Positions 44,211 to 56,173 of a DNA stretch of 64,000 nt are shown here, one piece after another. Positions within the stretch are counted from its first letter, which is position 1, and every line of letters starts with the position of its first letter. The notes beneath the pieces are model-generated. The model made no database searches, was not told where the DNA came from, and saw only the letters and a program-made list of their open reading frames with translations. This DNA comes from Adiantum capillus-veneris (taxonomy: Eukaryota; Streptophyta; Polypodiopsida; Polypodiales; Pteridaceae): assembly GCA_014529385.2 (NCBI GenBank), contig CM043944.1, positions 48,586,768 through 48,650,767 on the forward strand, given 5' to 3'. Made by a program: the position numbers and the translations under genes.

Positions 44211-44746
44211 TAAAGTTCCAATAGTACTTTGTAGTGAATTGCCTTGTTCTCTCTCACGCTATTTGACGCCTCGACTTTCGCGAATCATCACACAGTCGAC
44301 TACGTAGTGCATGACCAGGTGATAATATACGTGGTCCAGATACCATCTATGAAATCAGGTGCAAATAGATCTCATATAAATACAATATACCTGATATAAT
44401 TTGGATCTGTCCACTAAAAGAACATTCTTATGCATAATAAAAATCAATATAAACTGGGACATCTAACTATATCCTCTAATCTAAATACATTTGACACATT
44501 GAAAAGTACAGTTTGATGAAGATACAACATAACATTACATATTTCTACCATATTACATACATTTGACACAATGGCTTGACTCAATTAAAAAGAACAGTTT
44601 GATGAAGATACAGCAAAACATTACATATTTCTACCATTAGTAGGATTAGTAGGAATAGGTCGTTGAGAAACTTGACGCTGCTTTGGTCGACCTAATCTAG
44701 CCCAAGCACTTAATTTATTTGAGGTAGCTCGGATATTTGAAAGTCT
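44211..44746. other. RepHel upstream region
   Basis: About 535 bp of AT-rich sequence with a short internal duplication (TTTGATGAAGATACA at about 44514 and 44592). The RepHel promoter would be expected here, but no clear TATA box was fixed. Confidence 0.5.
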
Positions 44747-45403
44747 TTAACCTTGAACCTTTGTCAAAGCACCGAGCTTGTTGACGATATTTCTCAATCC
44801 TGGCATGATTTGGCGTAGATTATTGTCTTGCATTCGTCCTTTTGATTCACGTTGACTCCGTGAAGCTTCTTTTCGAAGATTCTCAATAGATGCCAATATC
44901 ATCTTTTGAGAATCCTCACCTTTGGAAAGTTTCTCTCTCATGTATGCCTCACTCTCTAATCTCTGTAAGTTTGATGCTTTCGTCTCTTCTCGCAATTTCC
45001 ATAGTATCCCACTTTCAATCTCCAATGCAGAGCTTAAAGTTTCAACCACATCCTAGACATTGGTTTGCATTGTCTCCATCCTATTGTAGGAGGCTTTGAT
45101 CTCTAGCAAGGTTTCAATAATTTGCTTCTTCGAATTCCACTCGACATTTTGAGCTGCTCTCTTTGCCGCACGCACATTTCGAATACGAAGAGATGAAAGT
45201 ATCTCCCGTTCATTAGCAGGTGTACTATTCCTCTCGACATTTCGAGCTTCTCTCTTTGTTGCACGCACATTGCGAATAGTAGGAAGAGAAGACAATATCT
45301 CCTCTTCACCCGCTGATGCACTTACAGCTATCCCAGAAGATATCAAGCCGTTGGTTGCAATAGCCAATGGAATGGCACAACTAATCTCCATTTTACTGTA
45401 CAC
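44747..45403 (-). pseudogene. Coiled-coil ORF upstream of RepHel
   Basis: The frame runs 45403-44747 with one TAG at 45053-45055. The first part carries two tandem copies of a basic unit, EILSSL..IRNVRA.KR.A.NVE.NS. The second half is Lys/Glu-rich and heptad-like (WKLREETKASNLQRLESEAY, MREKLSKGEDSQKMILASIE), so a coiled coil is likely. It shares orientation with RepHel. I do not recognise a family. It could be an accessory Helitron protein or a captured host fragment. Confidence 0.5.
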
Positions 45404-45648
45404 AAAAAACTACAGTGGTTGCAAAGAGAAATGTGACAAGCAAAGAGAAGGTTTGAATGCTCGTAAATTAAAAAGTAACCCTTGTAGAATATTCACTTTT
45501 TAAGTGCTTGCTATTTTAGAATCAAAAAAATACATCATCTTTATCTAGATGTGAAAAACAACAAAGGATTACATGAGAAGTGGAAAACAAACCAAAATGC
45601 TCATGAATCACTTTTGTTCACTAGATAAAAGTTTTGCTCAATACATTA

Positions 45649-46152
45649 TCAACCCCATCTACATTTGAAAATGGAAAAAGAGCATTTAGCACTGGGACGC
45701 TTGAAAATAGGCTCCTTATGATTCTCTATCTTATCAGGTCCTACAATTCTCTTTAGCGCATTAATTTTGCTATAAACTTCAGATATAGAATAACAACCTA
45801 ACTCAGAATCAAGGTAGAGGGAATCTGAGTATCCCATCTTTACTCGAATCTGCAAAAGGCGTAGGTTGCGAAACCATTGACTGGGATCATTCTAGATTCT
45901 GACAAACACCTGGTGAAAGGGTGTCCCATCTCGTGTCATGGAAGTGCGGTCGTAGGTTCTCCAAGCTTCTTCTATAGTAACACCCGGAAAGAAACCTCGA
46001 ACAATGCTTTGAAAGAATTCAGCTTTGTTTTCCGGAGAGTAGTGAATCATTATATGATCCATTACTATCTCCATCGCTTCCAATCCATGACAAAAACATT
46101 CAGTAGATACCCTAGGTGCCATGAAGTTCCTAAGAAAAAAAAAGAGAGACAT
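45649..46152 (-). pseudogene. Minus-strand ORF with one stop, unknown
   Basis: Two frames in the same phase, 46152-45892 and 45891-45649, are separated by one TAG. Together they give about 165 residues with EAMEIVMDHIMIHYSPENKA, GVTIEEAWRTYDRTSM and, after the stop, NDPSQWFRNLRLLQIRVKMG. The composition is that of a globular protein. No family is recognised. It may be a captured gene inside the Helitron or its flank. Confidence 0.4.
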
Positions 46153-46265
46153 TGTAAGTGTAGTTGCTGTAGGACTTCATCCACAAAACTTGACTTTACA
46201 ATATGTCTCTTTAAATAAGTCTATTTCTAGGTCTATTTCCCATCCATCTCTCTCCCTCTCCATCT

Positions 46266-46278
46266 CCCCCCCCCCCCC

Positions 46279-46327
<49 letters not shown>

Positions 46328-46331
46328 TTCT
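46266..46331. repeat. Poly-C then (TC)n
   Basis: About 24 C followed by a CT run. Confidence 0.95.
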
Positions 46332-47085
46332 TTCACTCTATATCTAAAATTTATAGGGTTCGAAAGCAGTACTGGATCTTTCAATCACACCTGTTATTCT
46401 CTCTATCCAACCCTTTTTGAAATCTATAATGGTTTCATGTGATCTTCTATCCATGTGGTCACCTTTTGGTGATCAAACTATGGATTATTTTGAACTGTAA
46501 TGCATATGTAAATGCATTAGGAGAGAAGCCCTCAGTTCGCATCATATGGAAAATAGATCAATCCTTGCCTTTTTGGGACATCATCTCCTCCCACAATTAT
46601 CAAACTCGGCACGATGTATAGAACAATCAGGTGTTTTATCTTATTGTTAAGAAGAAGATGTTGATTGTCCAAATTCCCTCTTGAATTTCTTACAACAGGG
46701 CACTTATAATATCCTTGGGATCTTTTGAAACTATCCGTATGAGAGTGACAAACTGGTTAGGCCTGCTATTCATTGGAATAGCATAGGTAGATTTGGAGGG
46801 CATATCATTAGATAGATCCTTTAATACTTCCATAGACAGGACCCTAAAAAACTCTTCCTTGTTAGGGTGAAGACAAAGATGCCATCTTGGTTCAGTATGA
46901 AGGCTCTCTTGGGATTGCCTTTTGAGTATCATGCCTTGATTTTCAAGACTACGCAAGAATCTCTAAGGTCTATTGGAATTGCTCTAGGCATTTACATCGA
47001 GCCCGAGATCTTTGGAAACCCTCTCTATGTCATTAAAATCTACATCTTTGGATGGAATTGTTACTCACATTTAACTCTCCCTATG
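46332..47085. other. Unassigned sequence
   Basis: No gene is recognised. Confidence 0.45.
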
Positions 47086-47103
47086 TCTCTCCCTCCCTCT
47101 CTC

Positions 47104-47167
<64 letters not shown>

Positions 47168-47276
47168 TTTGTGTGTGGTGGTGTAGCATGCACGCGTGTA
47201 TGTGTGTAAGTACCCTTCAAACTCAGTTCATTTTCAACTCTTTGTCTCTCTATGTGTGTTTGTGTGTGTTTTCTCC

Positions 47277-47319
<43 letters not shown>
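47086..47319. repeat. (TC)n microsatellites with poly-C
   Basis: A CT run of about 70 bases, a GT-rich spacer, then poly-C and a second CT run at 47275-47319. Confidence 0.95.
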
Positions 47320-47320
<1 letters not shown>

Positions 47321-47399
47321 TTGGTTCACGCCTACCAGTTTAGGATCCCATAGTACTTTTATCTTATCATTTTTTCATTTCATTTTGTTACTATGACTT

Positions 47400-47879
47400 T
47401 GTATCAGATTCAACACATTGTAACCCTATGGTCCCATAGGTCATTTTGGCCTCTCTCAATATCTAGAGTGCAAATGAGGATAGATTCTAGTAGTAGCAGT
47501 AGTATTTTTGTTCTAGTCTTTTAGCACCCACACATGGTATCAGATTCACAGTTTTGTAACAGTTTGGACTCATAGTTTATTTTGGACTTCTGAAGACGTT
47601 AATATAACCTAATTTACCTAGATTTAGGTCAAAACATTCACAATTTTGTAACAAATTGGTCTCATAGATCATTTTGGCCTTTTGGAAACATTAGTAGAAT
47701 ATTTCATGTTACTCTCTCAATATCTAGAGTGCAAATGAGGATGGATTCTAGTAGTAGTATTTTGCAGTCTTTTAGCACCCAGACATGGTATCAAATTCAC
47801 AGTTTTGTAATAGTTTGGACTCATAGTTGATTTTAGCCTTTTGAAGATATCAATATAACATCTCATTTCATTCGACTTT

Positions 47880-47923
<44 letters not shown>

Positions 47924-48552
47924 CACATTTTTTGTAACAGTCTGGTCTCATAATTTATTTTGGCCTTTTGACCTAATTGTAAAGATTAGTAGAACATTTC
48001 ATTTCATTTCTTTCTCTCTATCTTCACATTTTTTGTAACAATTTGGTCTCATAGTTTATTTTGGCCTTTTGAAGACAATAATATAACCTAATTTACCTAG
48101 ATTTAGGTCAAAACATTCACAATTTTGTAACAAACTGGTCTCATAGATCATTTTGGCCTTTTGGAAACATTAGTAGAACATTTCATGCCATACTCTCTCG
48201 ATATCTAGAGTGAAAATGAGGATGGATTCTAGTAGTAGTAGTAATAGTTTCTAGTCTTTTAGCACCCAGACATGGTATCAGATTCATAGTTTTGTAATAG
48301 TTTAGACTCATAGTTGATTTTAGCCTTTTACCTAGGTTCAAGTCAAAACATTCACAATTTTGTAACAAATTGGTCTCATCGATCATTTTGGATCATTTTG
48401 GCCTAGCATTAATTCAACAACTCATTTTAATTCATAGGTGACTTTGGCCTTTTGAAGACATTATTATAACATTACATTTCATTTCATTATGTCATTTTTG
48501 TCATTTTTGTTACAGTTTGGACTCATAGTATAGATTTCTAGCTCTATTTCCC

Positions 48553-48587
<35 letters not shown>

Positions 48588-48636
48588 TCACTCTATATCT
48601 AAAATTTGTAGGGTTCAGAAGCAACACTGGACCTCC

Positions 48637-48694
<58 letters not shown>

Positions 48695-49450
48695 GCATAG
48701 GAGCTACGGAGATCACAACGGCCACAATTGAGGAGCAGGGCTACATAACATCGACAAAGAGTACAACAAAGGATTCGACCCAAACTCTCTCGATAGCTAG
48801 GGTGCAAATGAGGATGGATTTAGCACCAAGACATGGTTTCAGATTCACAGCTTACAGTTTGGACTCGTAGGTGATTTTGGCCTTTGAAGACGTTAATATA
48901 CAATCTCATTTCATTTCATTTCGTTCTCTCTATCTCTATCTTCACAATTTTTGTGACAGTCTGGTCTCATAGGTCATTTTAGCCTTTTGAAGACGTTAAT
49001 ATCATTTCATTTCGTTTTCTCTATGTTTTATTTTATTCGAGCCATACTCTCTCAATAGCTAGAGTGCAAATGAGGATGGATTTAGCACCCAAACATGGTA
49101 TGAGATTCACAGTTTTGTAACAAATTGGTCTCATAGGTGATTTTGGCCTTTGAAGACGTTAATATAGCATTTCATTTCATTTCATTTCATTCTCTCTATC
49201 TCTATCTTCACAAGTTTTTGTAAGAGTTCGGTCTCATAGGTTATTTTGGCCTTTTGAACATGTTAATATCATTTAGTATCTTTTTCTCTATGTTACATTT
49301 TTAATAACATTAATTTAACAAAACATTTCTCTCTCTCTCTCTCTCTCTCTCCATCTCTCTCTTTGTGTGAAAACAAAACAAAACAAATAAAAAGTTAACC
49401 AAACAGTTTGGTCTCATAGGTCATTTTGGCCTTTGAAAGGCATTAAGATA
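47400..49450 (+). repeat. Decayed satellite array, about 16 monomers
   Basis: The core TTTGGTCTCATAGGTCATTT followed by TGGCCTTTTGAAGACGTTAA recurs with variation about 16 times. Examples start near 47432, 47565, 47652, 47812, 47943, 48042, 48138, 48302, 48372, 48863, 48962, 49128, 49229 and 49409. A second block, ATCTAGAGTGCAAATGAGGA, recurs about five times. ACATGGTATCAGATTCAC recurs about five times. (TC)n and (CA)n tracts interrupt it. No coding capacity is evident. Confidence 0.85.
48555..48692. repeat. (CA)n and (TC)n within the satellite
   Basis: (CA)n at 48555-48584 and (TC)n at 48634-48692, separated by about 50 bp. Confidence 0.95.
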
Positions 49451-49511
49451 ACATTTCATTCCATTTCATTAACCTAGGTATTTTTTTAGTGGCCATTTCG
49501 GGTGAATTGTC

Positions 49512-49512
<1 letters not shown>

Positions 49513-49579
<67 letters not shown>

Positions 49580-49580
49580 T
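49513..49580. repeat. (TC)n then (CG)n
   Basis: A CT run with one break, followed by about six CG units. Confidence 0.95.
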
Positions 49581-49773
49581 TTTCGCGAATAAACAAATGA
49601 AATAATTAATGAAATAAAAAATAGCCAAAACATTTACTTGGTTGACTTGATTCGCACACACCTCGACTCCACTCGTCTTGGCTTGCTCACTTGCTGCCTA
49701 CAACCGAAATATAGAGTTAATTTCATTTCATATTGAATAAACAGTTGATTAAATGAATATTGCTCATGCATGC

Positions 49774-49777
<4 letters not shown>

Positions 49778-49843
<66 letters not shown>
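49778..49843. repeat. (GA)n microsatellite
   Basis: About 33 GA units. Confidence 0.97.
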
Positions 49844-49844
<1 letters not shown>

Positions 49845-50124
49845 AAATTAAACATGCAACCAGGAGTGCAACAGAGAGCGTGAGAGGGTGCGCGAGAGCA
49901 CCATGCATGCAACCAGAGTGTGACAGGATTGGGCTCCTCGGGTTCATTAACCTCGTGATTTCATCACTTGATTCAAATGAATCGATTTATATGAAGGGTA
50001 AGCGTTTTGGTGCAGTTACCATGGCGCGCCAGTAGTGAGCAAGAAGCACCACCCTGCGCAGGGAGGGAGTGCGAGAGAGAGCGTGCACAAGAGGACCATG
50101 CATCCAAACCGGGGCCGAGGGGGG

Positions 50125-50266
<142 letters not shown>

Positions 50267-50274
50267 GTTGAGCG

Positions 50275-50945
50275 CAGCAGCCGTCCGCAACTCTCTCTCT
50301 CTCAGCCCAGTACAGCAGCCCGTGCGAGAGCCACAGCACAGTGCAACAGCCCCGTGCAACAGCTCAAACACATATTGCAGTAGCCCCGTGATTGAGTGCA
50401 GTAGCTATCCGGGATAGCCGTCCGCGACTCTCTCTCTCTCTCTCAGCTAGTGCAGTAGCCCATGCGAGAGCCACAACACAGTGCAGCAGCCCCGTGCAGC
50501 AGCTCGAACCCATGCTGCAATAGCCCCGTGAGGCAGCAAGCTTGTGACAGTATGAACGTGACCCCGGCGAGGGCTGCGGAGAGCGAGCTAGGCTAGGGCC
50601 ACGATGCCCAACACAGATGTGCATGCCCATGCTGTAGTAGCCCCGTGAGGTAGCAAGTTTATGTCCCCGCCCTTGCACAGACCTTGCGGCCCGTGCAACA
50701 GCAACAATGTGACCTCGGCGAGGGCTGCAGAGAGCCAGGCAAGCGACGGCTGCGTCACCTTGGGGTAGCACGAAACAGAGGGGGATAGGCGGAGAGCCAG
50801 GCAGGCGAGGGCTGCCCTCTGCAAGCAAGGAACGTGGGTGATGCTCAGGTATGGAGAGCTAGGCGAGGGCTGCCCTGCGCAAGCGAGGAAGCATGGGTGA
50901 GGCGAGAAGCATGGGTGAGGACGATACCTTCCTGCCTTGCAGAAG
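50275..50945. repeat. GC-rich degenerate repeat cluster
   Basis: CACAGTGCARCAGCCCCGTGC recurs near 50337 and 50478, and GGCGAGGGCTGC recurs several times between 50565 and 50875. The 154- to 211-codon minus-strand frames here are repeats joined to (GA)n and show no domain. Base composition is far above the local GC level. Confidence 0.7.
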
Positions 50946-50966
50946 CGAAGCAAACTCTTCTTCGAC

Positions 50967-50967
<1 letters not shown>

Positions 50968-51017
<50 letters not shown>
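50968..51017. repeat. (TC)n microsatellite
   Basis: A CT run next to the truncated end of the LINE at 51045. Confidence 0.95.
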
Positions 51018-51019
<2 letters not shown>

Positions 51020-51044
51020 CGTGCAGCAGCCCTCGCTTACCTGA

Positions 51045-52590
51045 AAATCTTTCCAAGTAGACTTCGCGATGCTTCCACCCCACACCTCCACTCCATAAAG
51101 AACCACTGGTGTCAGCAATGTGTCAAAGAGGTACTTTTTGAGAGCCCAACACTTGATCTCTCCAGCATTGCACATGTTCTCAAATGCATAATAAGCCCTC
51201 TTTCCGGCTTCCAAGCGACTCATTGCACAATCCTTCCATTTATGATTGGATGGAACCTCAAGGCCAAGGTACTTGAAGTGATCTACACTTCAAGTTGCTC
51301 TTGTTGTATACAATGCATGGATTTTCGTCATTGAGGGTCTTTACAAGCATAACCTTGGTTTTGGATCCATTCACGATCAGCCCGCTATGTAGGCAAAAGC
51401 GTTCCAAGACACTCATAAGTTTTTGTGCATCTTCTAAGGTATGTGCCAAGAGCACTACATCATCGGCATAAAGCAAAAGCATGATCACCGCATTTCCGAT
51501 CTTAACCTCTTCTATGCCTTCTTGCTGCATAAAATCAAGAACCATGCATTTCAATTCATCAATGAGTAGCCCAAAGAGGGTTGGGGAAAGTGGGCATCCT
51601 TGTTTGACACCAATGGTGCTTGCAAAAAATTCTGAAATTCTATCTCCCATACGTAATTGACATATCACTTTTTGATAGATACGAAAGACTGCATGCATAA
51701 ATTCTCTTGGCACTTGAAGGCTTTGCATACGTCTCCAAAGATTTCCTCGCGGTACCATGTCAAAAGCTTTCTTGAAATCCACAAAGCAACAATACAACTT
51801 TTTTCCTTTCAATCGAGACGCTTCCATAAGAACTCGAAGAGAGACAAGGTGATCAATAGTGCTATGATGCTTTCGAAAACCTGCTTGGCCAAGCGCACGT
51901 TTGCCATTCTTTTCAGCCCATTCACTTATCTTCATCTCATGATACATCCAAATAACTTTGCCATGAATGAAAACCAAACCATTATAGTGCGGGTAGTTGT
52001 TCACATTGTTTACATCTCCTCCTTGTGCAAAGGTTTGATCCAATTTGCACTCCAATCATGAGGCATGCCATACTGAAGTACAACGTTAAACATATCACAT
52101 ATCCAATATCGTGTTTTCTTGCTTGTCCATTTAATCATTTCAGCCTTGACACTTGAAGGTCACTGCGTTTGCGAGTAGCAAGTTTCTCAAGCGCGCGGCA
52201 TACATCTTTAATGGTAATGAAGGGAGACATAAACGGAAGGAGCTACAACACTCCATCTTATCAACTTTGGGTTGCTCATAGAGGTTTTGCAATGCATATA
52301 CATATCCTCAAGAGTCAAGTCACCAAAGCTCTCAACGTGCTTGCCTTTTAGATTTTGCCAAAACTTGCCACATGCATGTGCTTTCTCTTGTGCTAAAAGA
52401 AGTTGTTTTTTTGGACTTCCCTTCTTTCCTCTTCTTTTGAACAAGTGCTTTGTATGTGTGTGAACATTCCAAGTAAACTTCCTTGTATTTGATTGCATCC
52501 AATCTTAGCAAGTGTTTTCGGGCTGGACTACATTCCATGTCAAACCATTTCTTCTTGGTGCTACCCTTCTTAGACCTTTTGCAAGACATG
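51045..52590 (-). pseudogene. LINE reverse transcriptase of a second family
   Basis: The minus strand from 52590 gives a pre-RT basic region (KKWFDMECSPARKHLL). Then, in broken frames, come the RT motifs GQAGFRKHHSTIDHL, YCCFVDFKKAFDMVPR, GVKQGCPLSPTLFGLLIDEL, the catalytic LLLYADDVVLLA and HSGLIVNGSKTKVM. A frame change near 51285 leads to HFKYLGLEVPSNHKWKDC and KRAYYAFENMCNAGE...LYGVEVWGG. The copy ends abruptly in (GA)n at about 51045. All catalytic aspartates are present, but several frameshifts make it inactive. This family differs from the zf-RVT LINEs at 31-36 kb. Confidence 0.92.
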
Positions 52591-52735
52591 TGTTTTCACC
52601 GAAAAGCATTTCTTCGCACAAGAGCAAATTACTTCTTTGAAAACTTTACTTGCTTCTAATGTTGGGCTCTCTTGATGCTCTATCATGCTTAACATTTGGT
52701 CCACCATTTTCAACATATATAAGTGCTCGTTTGAA

Positions 52736-53321
52736 GTCTAGACGTTTACGGTACTGCTTTTTATAAAATAATTCCCTTGAAAATCTCGTTTAGTCCCGTT
52801 TTTGCTCTAGATAATCATTTTTAAATCCGACGGAGACTAAAATTAATTTTTTTTATGTTTAGGTCATCCTAAAAAGCACATTGCTTTTCAAAAACACTAA
52901 AAATAATGAGCTTCTAAAATTGAACTACGAGTTTCCCTTCTCCACGGGAATAAGAAAGCGGACTCGCTTTTCACTGAATAAGCACTAGAAATCATGAAAA
53001 GCGAAAAATAGCATGAAAAGCACTCAAAAAGCAGATTTTTATAAAATTGTACCATAGATTTTTTGGAATACGTGGATTAATAATCCAGACTTTCTTTTTG
53101 CAAAAAAGAACCTAAAAGCATGAATAAGCTAAAAATAGTGGATTTTTCCAAAATTGAACCAAACATCCATCTAACCTACTGGAACGTGGAAGCGGCCTTG
53201 CTTTTTACTTTAGAACCTTACAATATTGTCAATCAAGCATCTTAAATTAAAATTTGACAAAATAGATATTAAAAGCTATTTTTTTATTTGTAAAAGAGAC
53301 CCAAAAATTGAGGATCTTACA
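52736..53321 (-). repeat. 3' LTR of chromovirus remnant (truncated)
   Basis: About 586 bp, aligned to 55560-56173. Its outer end is lost at the junction with the LINE. Confidence 0.8.
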
Positions 53322-53345
53322 TCCTCCCACACTAGAAAAAACTCA

Positions 53346-53770
53346 AGGTATTCTCACCTCGACATGAAATCTGGATAATTTAGTCTTAGTACATCATCAC
53401 GTTCCCAAGTGGCATCTTCCTGAAGATATGTTGACCATTTAACAAGGTGTTCAATCTGATTACGTAGAGGTTTAGTTCTACTCAGAAGTATCACTTTGGG
53501 ATATACTTCAAAGGTTCCATTGATAGAGGTAGATAATAAAGAATCATCAAGAATGTGTTGCGAATTAGATACATACTTCTTGAGTAAGCTGACGTGAAAA
53601 ACATCATGCACTTTTATAAGTGGTGGTAATAAGAGTCTGTAAGCTTGATCATTAATCCTCTCTGTGATTACAAAAGGTCCATAATATCTGGCACTGAGCT
53701 TCATACACTTACTCAATGATAAAGAACTATGTTTGGGTGTTACTCCCAAAAATACCATATCGCCCTCCTC
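53346..53770 (-). pseudogene. Integrase C-terminus with chromodomain
   Basis: Minus-strand frame: KLSARYYGPFVITERINDQA (GPF/Y module), VHDVFHVSLLKKYV, then PKVILLSRTKPLRNQIEHLV and KWSTYLQEDATWERDDVL. The last is a chromodomain of the plant chromovirus type, which directs integration to heterochromatin. The frame ends at TGA just before the LTR. Confidence 0.88.
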
Positions 53771-54750
53771 AAAAATTCTGACAGATTGTTTTGGTCAGCA
53801 TAACTCTTCTTAATATCTTGTTAGTATAAGATCGGTTTGTAGTTGGATTTCATCCAACATTCCTTTGGATGCTTGAACTTGTATGAGAGGGTTTGTCTAT
53901 TTGGTGGAGTAAGACACTCTGGTCAATACAATGCTTGAAAAGGAGACATTCGAATTGAGCATTAGAATGAGGAATTGTATGCAAATTCAACCAAATACAA
54001 ATATCTAGTCCATTCACTCTTCTCATGCATACAATAAGCTCTTAATATGTCCTCAATGATTTGATTCGTTCTTTCTTTCTGCCCATCATTTTGAGGGCGA
54101 TAAGCAGTACTAAAGGCCAACTAGGTTCATGTAGCTGAGAATAAGACTTTCCAAAAATTTTGAGGTGAACTTCACATCACAAACAAAAATTATCCAGCGA
54201 GATAAACCATGATACATGAAAACACCTTTCATGAAGACTTGAGCTATATCCTTAGCCGTAAATGTTGCCTTGACTGAAAATAAATAGATCATTTTTGTAA
54301 GCATATCAACAACCACAAAATAGAGTCATATCCCAAAGATGTAGGAAGTCTTGTTATAAAATCCATAGATATGCATTCCCATTTCATTTGTGGAGCATCA
54401 ATATGTTGAAGCTTACCGGGGTATTGAACTCGTTCAGCTTTAATACGTTGATATGTTAAACATCTTGTAATATAGTTCAACACATCAAGCTTTATTCATG
54501 TCCAAAAGAAACTCTTTCTTACAGTATAGTAAGTCTTAATGTATCTTGGATGTCCTGCTATAGGTATATCATAAGCTTCCTGTAGTATTTGAAGTTTGAT
54601 TCCACCTTGATTCGGAATACAAAGATGATTACTGCAGTAAAGGCCATCACTTTCAACGTGGAAGCCTTTGATTTGCCTCTCCTATTTCTCCATGTGATTT
54701 TTAAGTTTATAAAGAACTGGATTTTTATGTTATACAGGTCCTGAGTCATA
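53771..54750 (-). pseudogene. Integrase core of chromovirus remnant
   Basis: Fragments in shifting minus-strand frames give CLTYQRIKAERVQYPGKLQ, WECISMDFITRLPTSLGYDS, KATFTAKDIAQVFMKGVF, DVKFTSKFLESL and EWTRYLYLVEFAYNSS. The order is that of a gypsy integrase core. Many stops and frameshifts are present. Confidence 0.82.
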
Positions 54751-54755
54751 CCTTC

Positions 54756-55500
54756 TCAAATAAGGTCAATTAAAGAAGTAGTAGAGGTTGTGACAGCCAC
54801 TATACTACTCTTCCTGCTTAAGACATCAGCCACAAGATTTTCCTTCCCAGGTTTATATTCGATTCCAAAATCATATTCGCACAACAACTCCATCCATCTT
54901 TGTTGTCGCATATTAAGGTCAGGTTGGGTATAGATCCACTTTAGGCTTTTATGGTTGGTATGTAGTTCAAATCTTCTTCCAAGAAGATAATTTTTCCATA
55001 TTTTAAGAGCATGCACAACGACCAATAATTCCAAGTCATGGGTAGGATAATTTTAACTCATGTATACGTAACTTACGAGATTCATAAGCTACTGATTTTC
55101 CATTCTTGAGACAAAACGTCACCAATTTCTTGTCCACTTGCATGAGTGAGCACAGTGAATGTCTTTGAGAAGTCTGGAAGTTGTAGTATTGGAGCATTCA
55201 CCAAAGCTTCTTTAAGTTTCTCAAAAGTATCTTGAGCACGTTCATTCCAAGTAAACACTTTAGCCTTCTAAGCGTATTAGTCAATGGAGATATAATCTTA
55301 GCGTAGCCTTGAATAAGTGTACGATACCATCCTGCTAAACCAAGAAATCCGCATACTTCTCGTACTGATTTTGGTGTAGGCCAAGCTATACAGCTTTGAT
55401 CTTGCTTGGGTCAGTAGAAAAACCTCCTTGGATACAATAATTTTTACAGTAAAATTGGCCACTTGAATAGTATCCGACCAACTAATGAAACCTTAGCTAG
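54756..55500 (-). pseudogene. RNase H and RT thumb of chromovirus remnant
   Basis: The clear frame 55034-54756 reads ELLVVVHALKIWKNYLLGRR, FELHTNHKSLKWIYTQPDLN and EYKPGKENLVADVLSR, a gypsy RNase H. Upstream, degraded frames give FEKLKEALVNAPILQLPDF and GGFSTDPSKIKAV. The similarity ends at about 55500 next to the LTR. Confidence 0.85.
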
Positions 55501-55539
55501 ATTATGCTGCACCGTGATGTCCCAACATAATTATGACTT

Positions 55540-56173
55540 TTCCGTACTGTCCCGACGTATTTACGGTATCGCTTTTTATAAAAATAATTCCCGTAAAAAT
55601 CCCGTTTGGTCTCGTTTTTGCTTCAAGTGATCGTTTTTTAAATCCGACGGAGACTAAAATTAATATTTTTATGTTTAGCTCATCTAAAAAATCACATTAC
55701 TTTTCAAAAATGCCAAAAAGCAAAAAGCTAAAAATAGAGTTAAAAGAAAAAAAAATCTAAAATTGAACCACGGGTTCCCCTTGTCCACTGGAATAAGAAA
55801 GCGGAATTGCTTTTCACTACACTAAAATCATGAAAATCTAAAAATATCATGAAAAAAAACACTCAAAAAGCAGATTTTTATGAAGTTGAACCATAGCTTC
55901 CTCGGAACACGTAGATTAAGGATCCGACCTTACTTTTTGCAAAAAAAAAACACCTAAAAGCATTAAAAAACATTAAAAAGCTAAAAATAGCAACTTTTTC
56001 CAAAACTGAACCAACGTCCGTCTAACCTACTCGAACATGGAAACGGCCTTGCTTTTAACTTTAGAACCTTACAATACCACCAATCAAGCATCTTAAATTA
56101 AAATTTGACAAAATAGATATTGAAAGCTATTTTCGTTATTTTTAAAAGAGACCCAAAAATTGGGGATCTTACA
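55540..56173 (-). repeat. 5' LTR of chromovirus remnant
   Basis: It ends at 56173 in GGATCTTACA. It is co-linear with the LTR at 52736-53321. Its inner end adjoins RT sequence directly, so primer site and gag are deleted. Confidence 0.8.

Larger units (their letters stand above)
36642..46152 (-). mobile_element. Helitron with two duplicated cargo gene families
   Basis: On the minus strand the 3' end is a 7-bp GC hairpin with a bulged A (36653-36671), a 7-base spacer, CTAG (36645-36642) and then T. That is the Helitron CTRR-T rule. RepHel occupies 39864-44210. Between RepHel and the terminus lie four small minus-strand genes, and upstream of RepHel two more ORFs. The 5' TC end could not be fixed; the right limit given is only the far edge of the last minus-strand ORF. 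Microsatellites at 36808-36924 and 38047-38098 lie inside. Confidence 0.8.
52736..56173 (-). mobile_element. Chromovirus (Ty3/gypsy) remnant with LTRs
   Basis: Two direct repeats of about 600 bp (52736-53321 and about 55540-56173) share GACGGAGACTAAAATTAA and end GGATCTTACA. On the minus strand each LTR therefore begins TGTAAGATCC. A purine-rich GTGTGGGAGGA adjoins the left LTR. Between them is minus-strand pol from RNase H to chromodomain. gag, protease and most of RT are missing, and the left LTR is cut where it meets the LINE. Confidence 0.85.

Noticed and set aside
47470-47500. Possible Helitron 5' end near the (TAG)n-like stretch
   Set aside because: The words recur through the satellite and there is no A|TC junction that can be distinguished from background.
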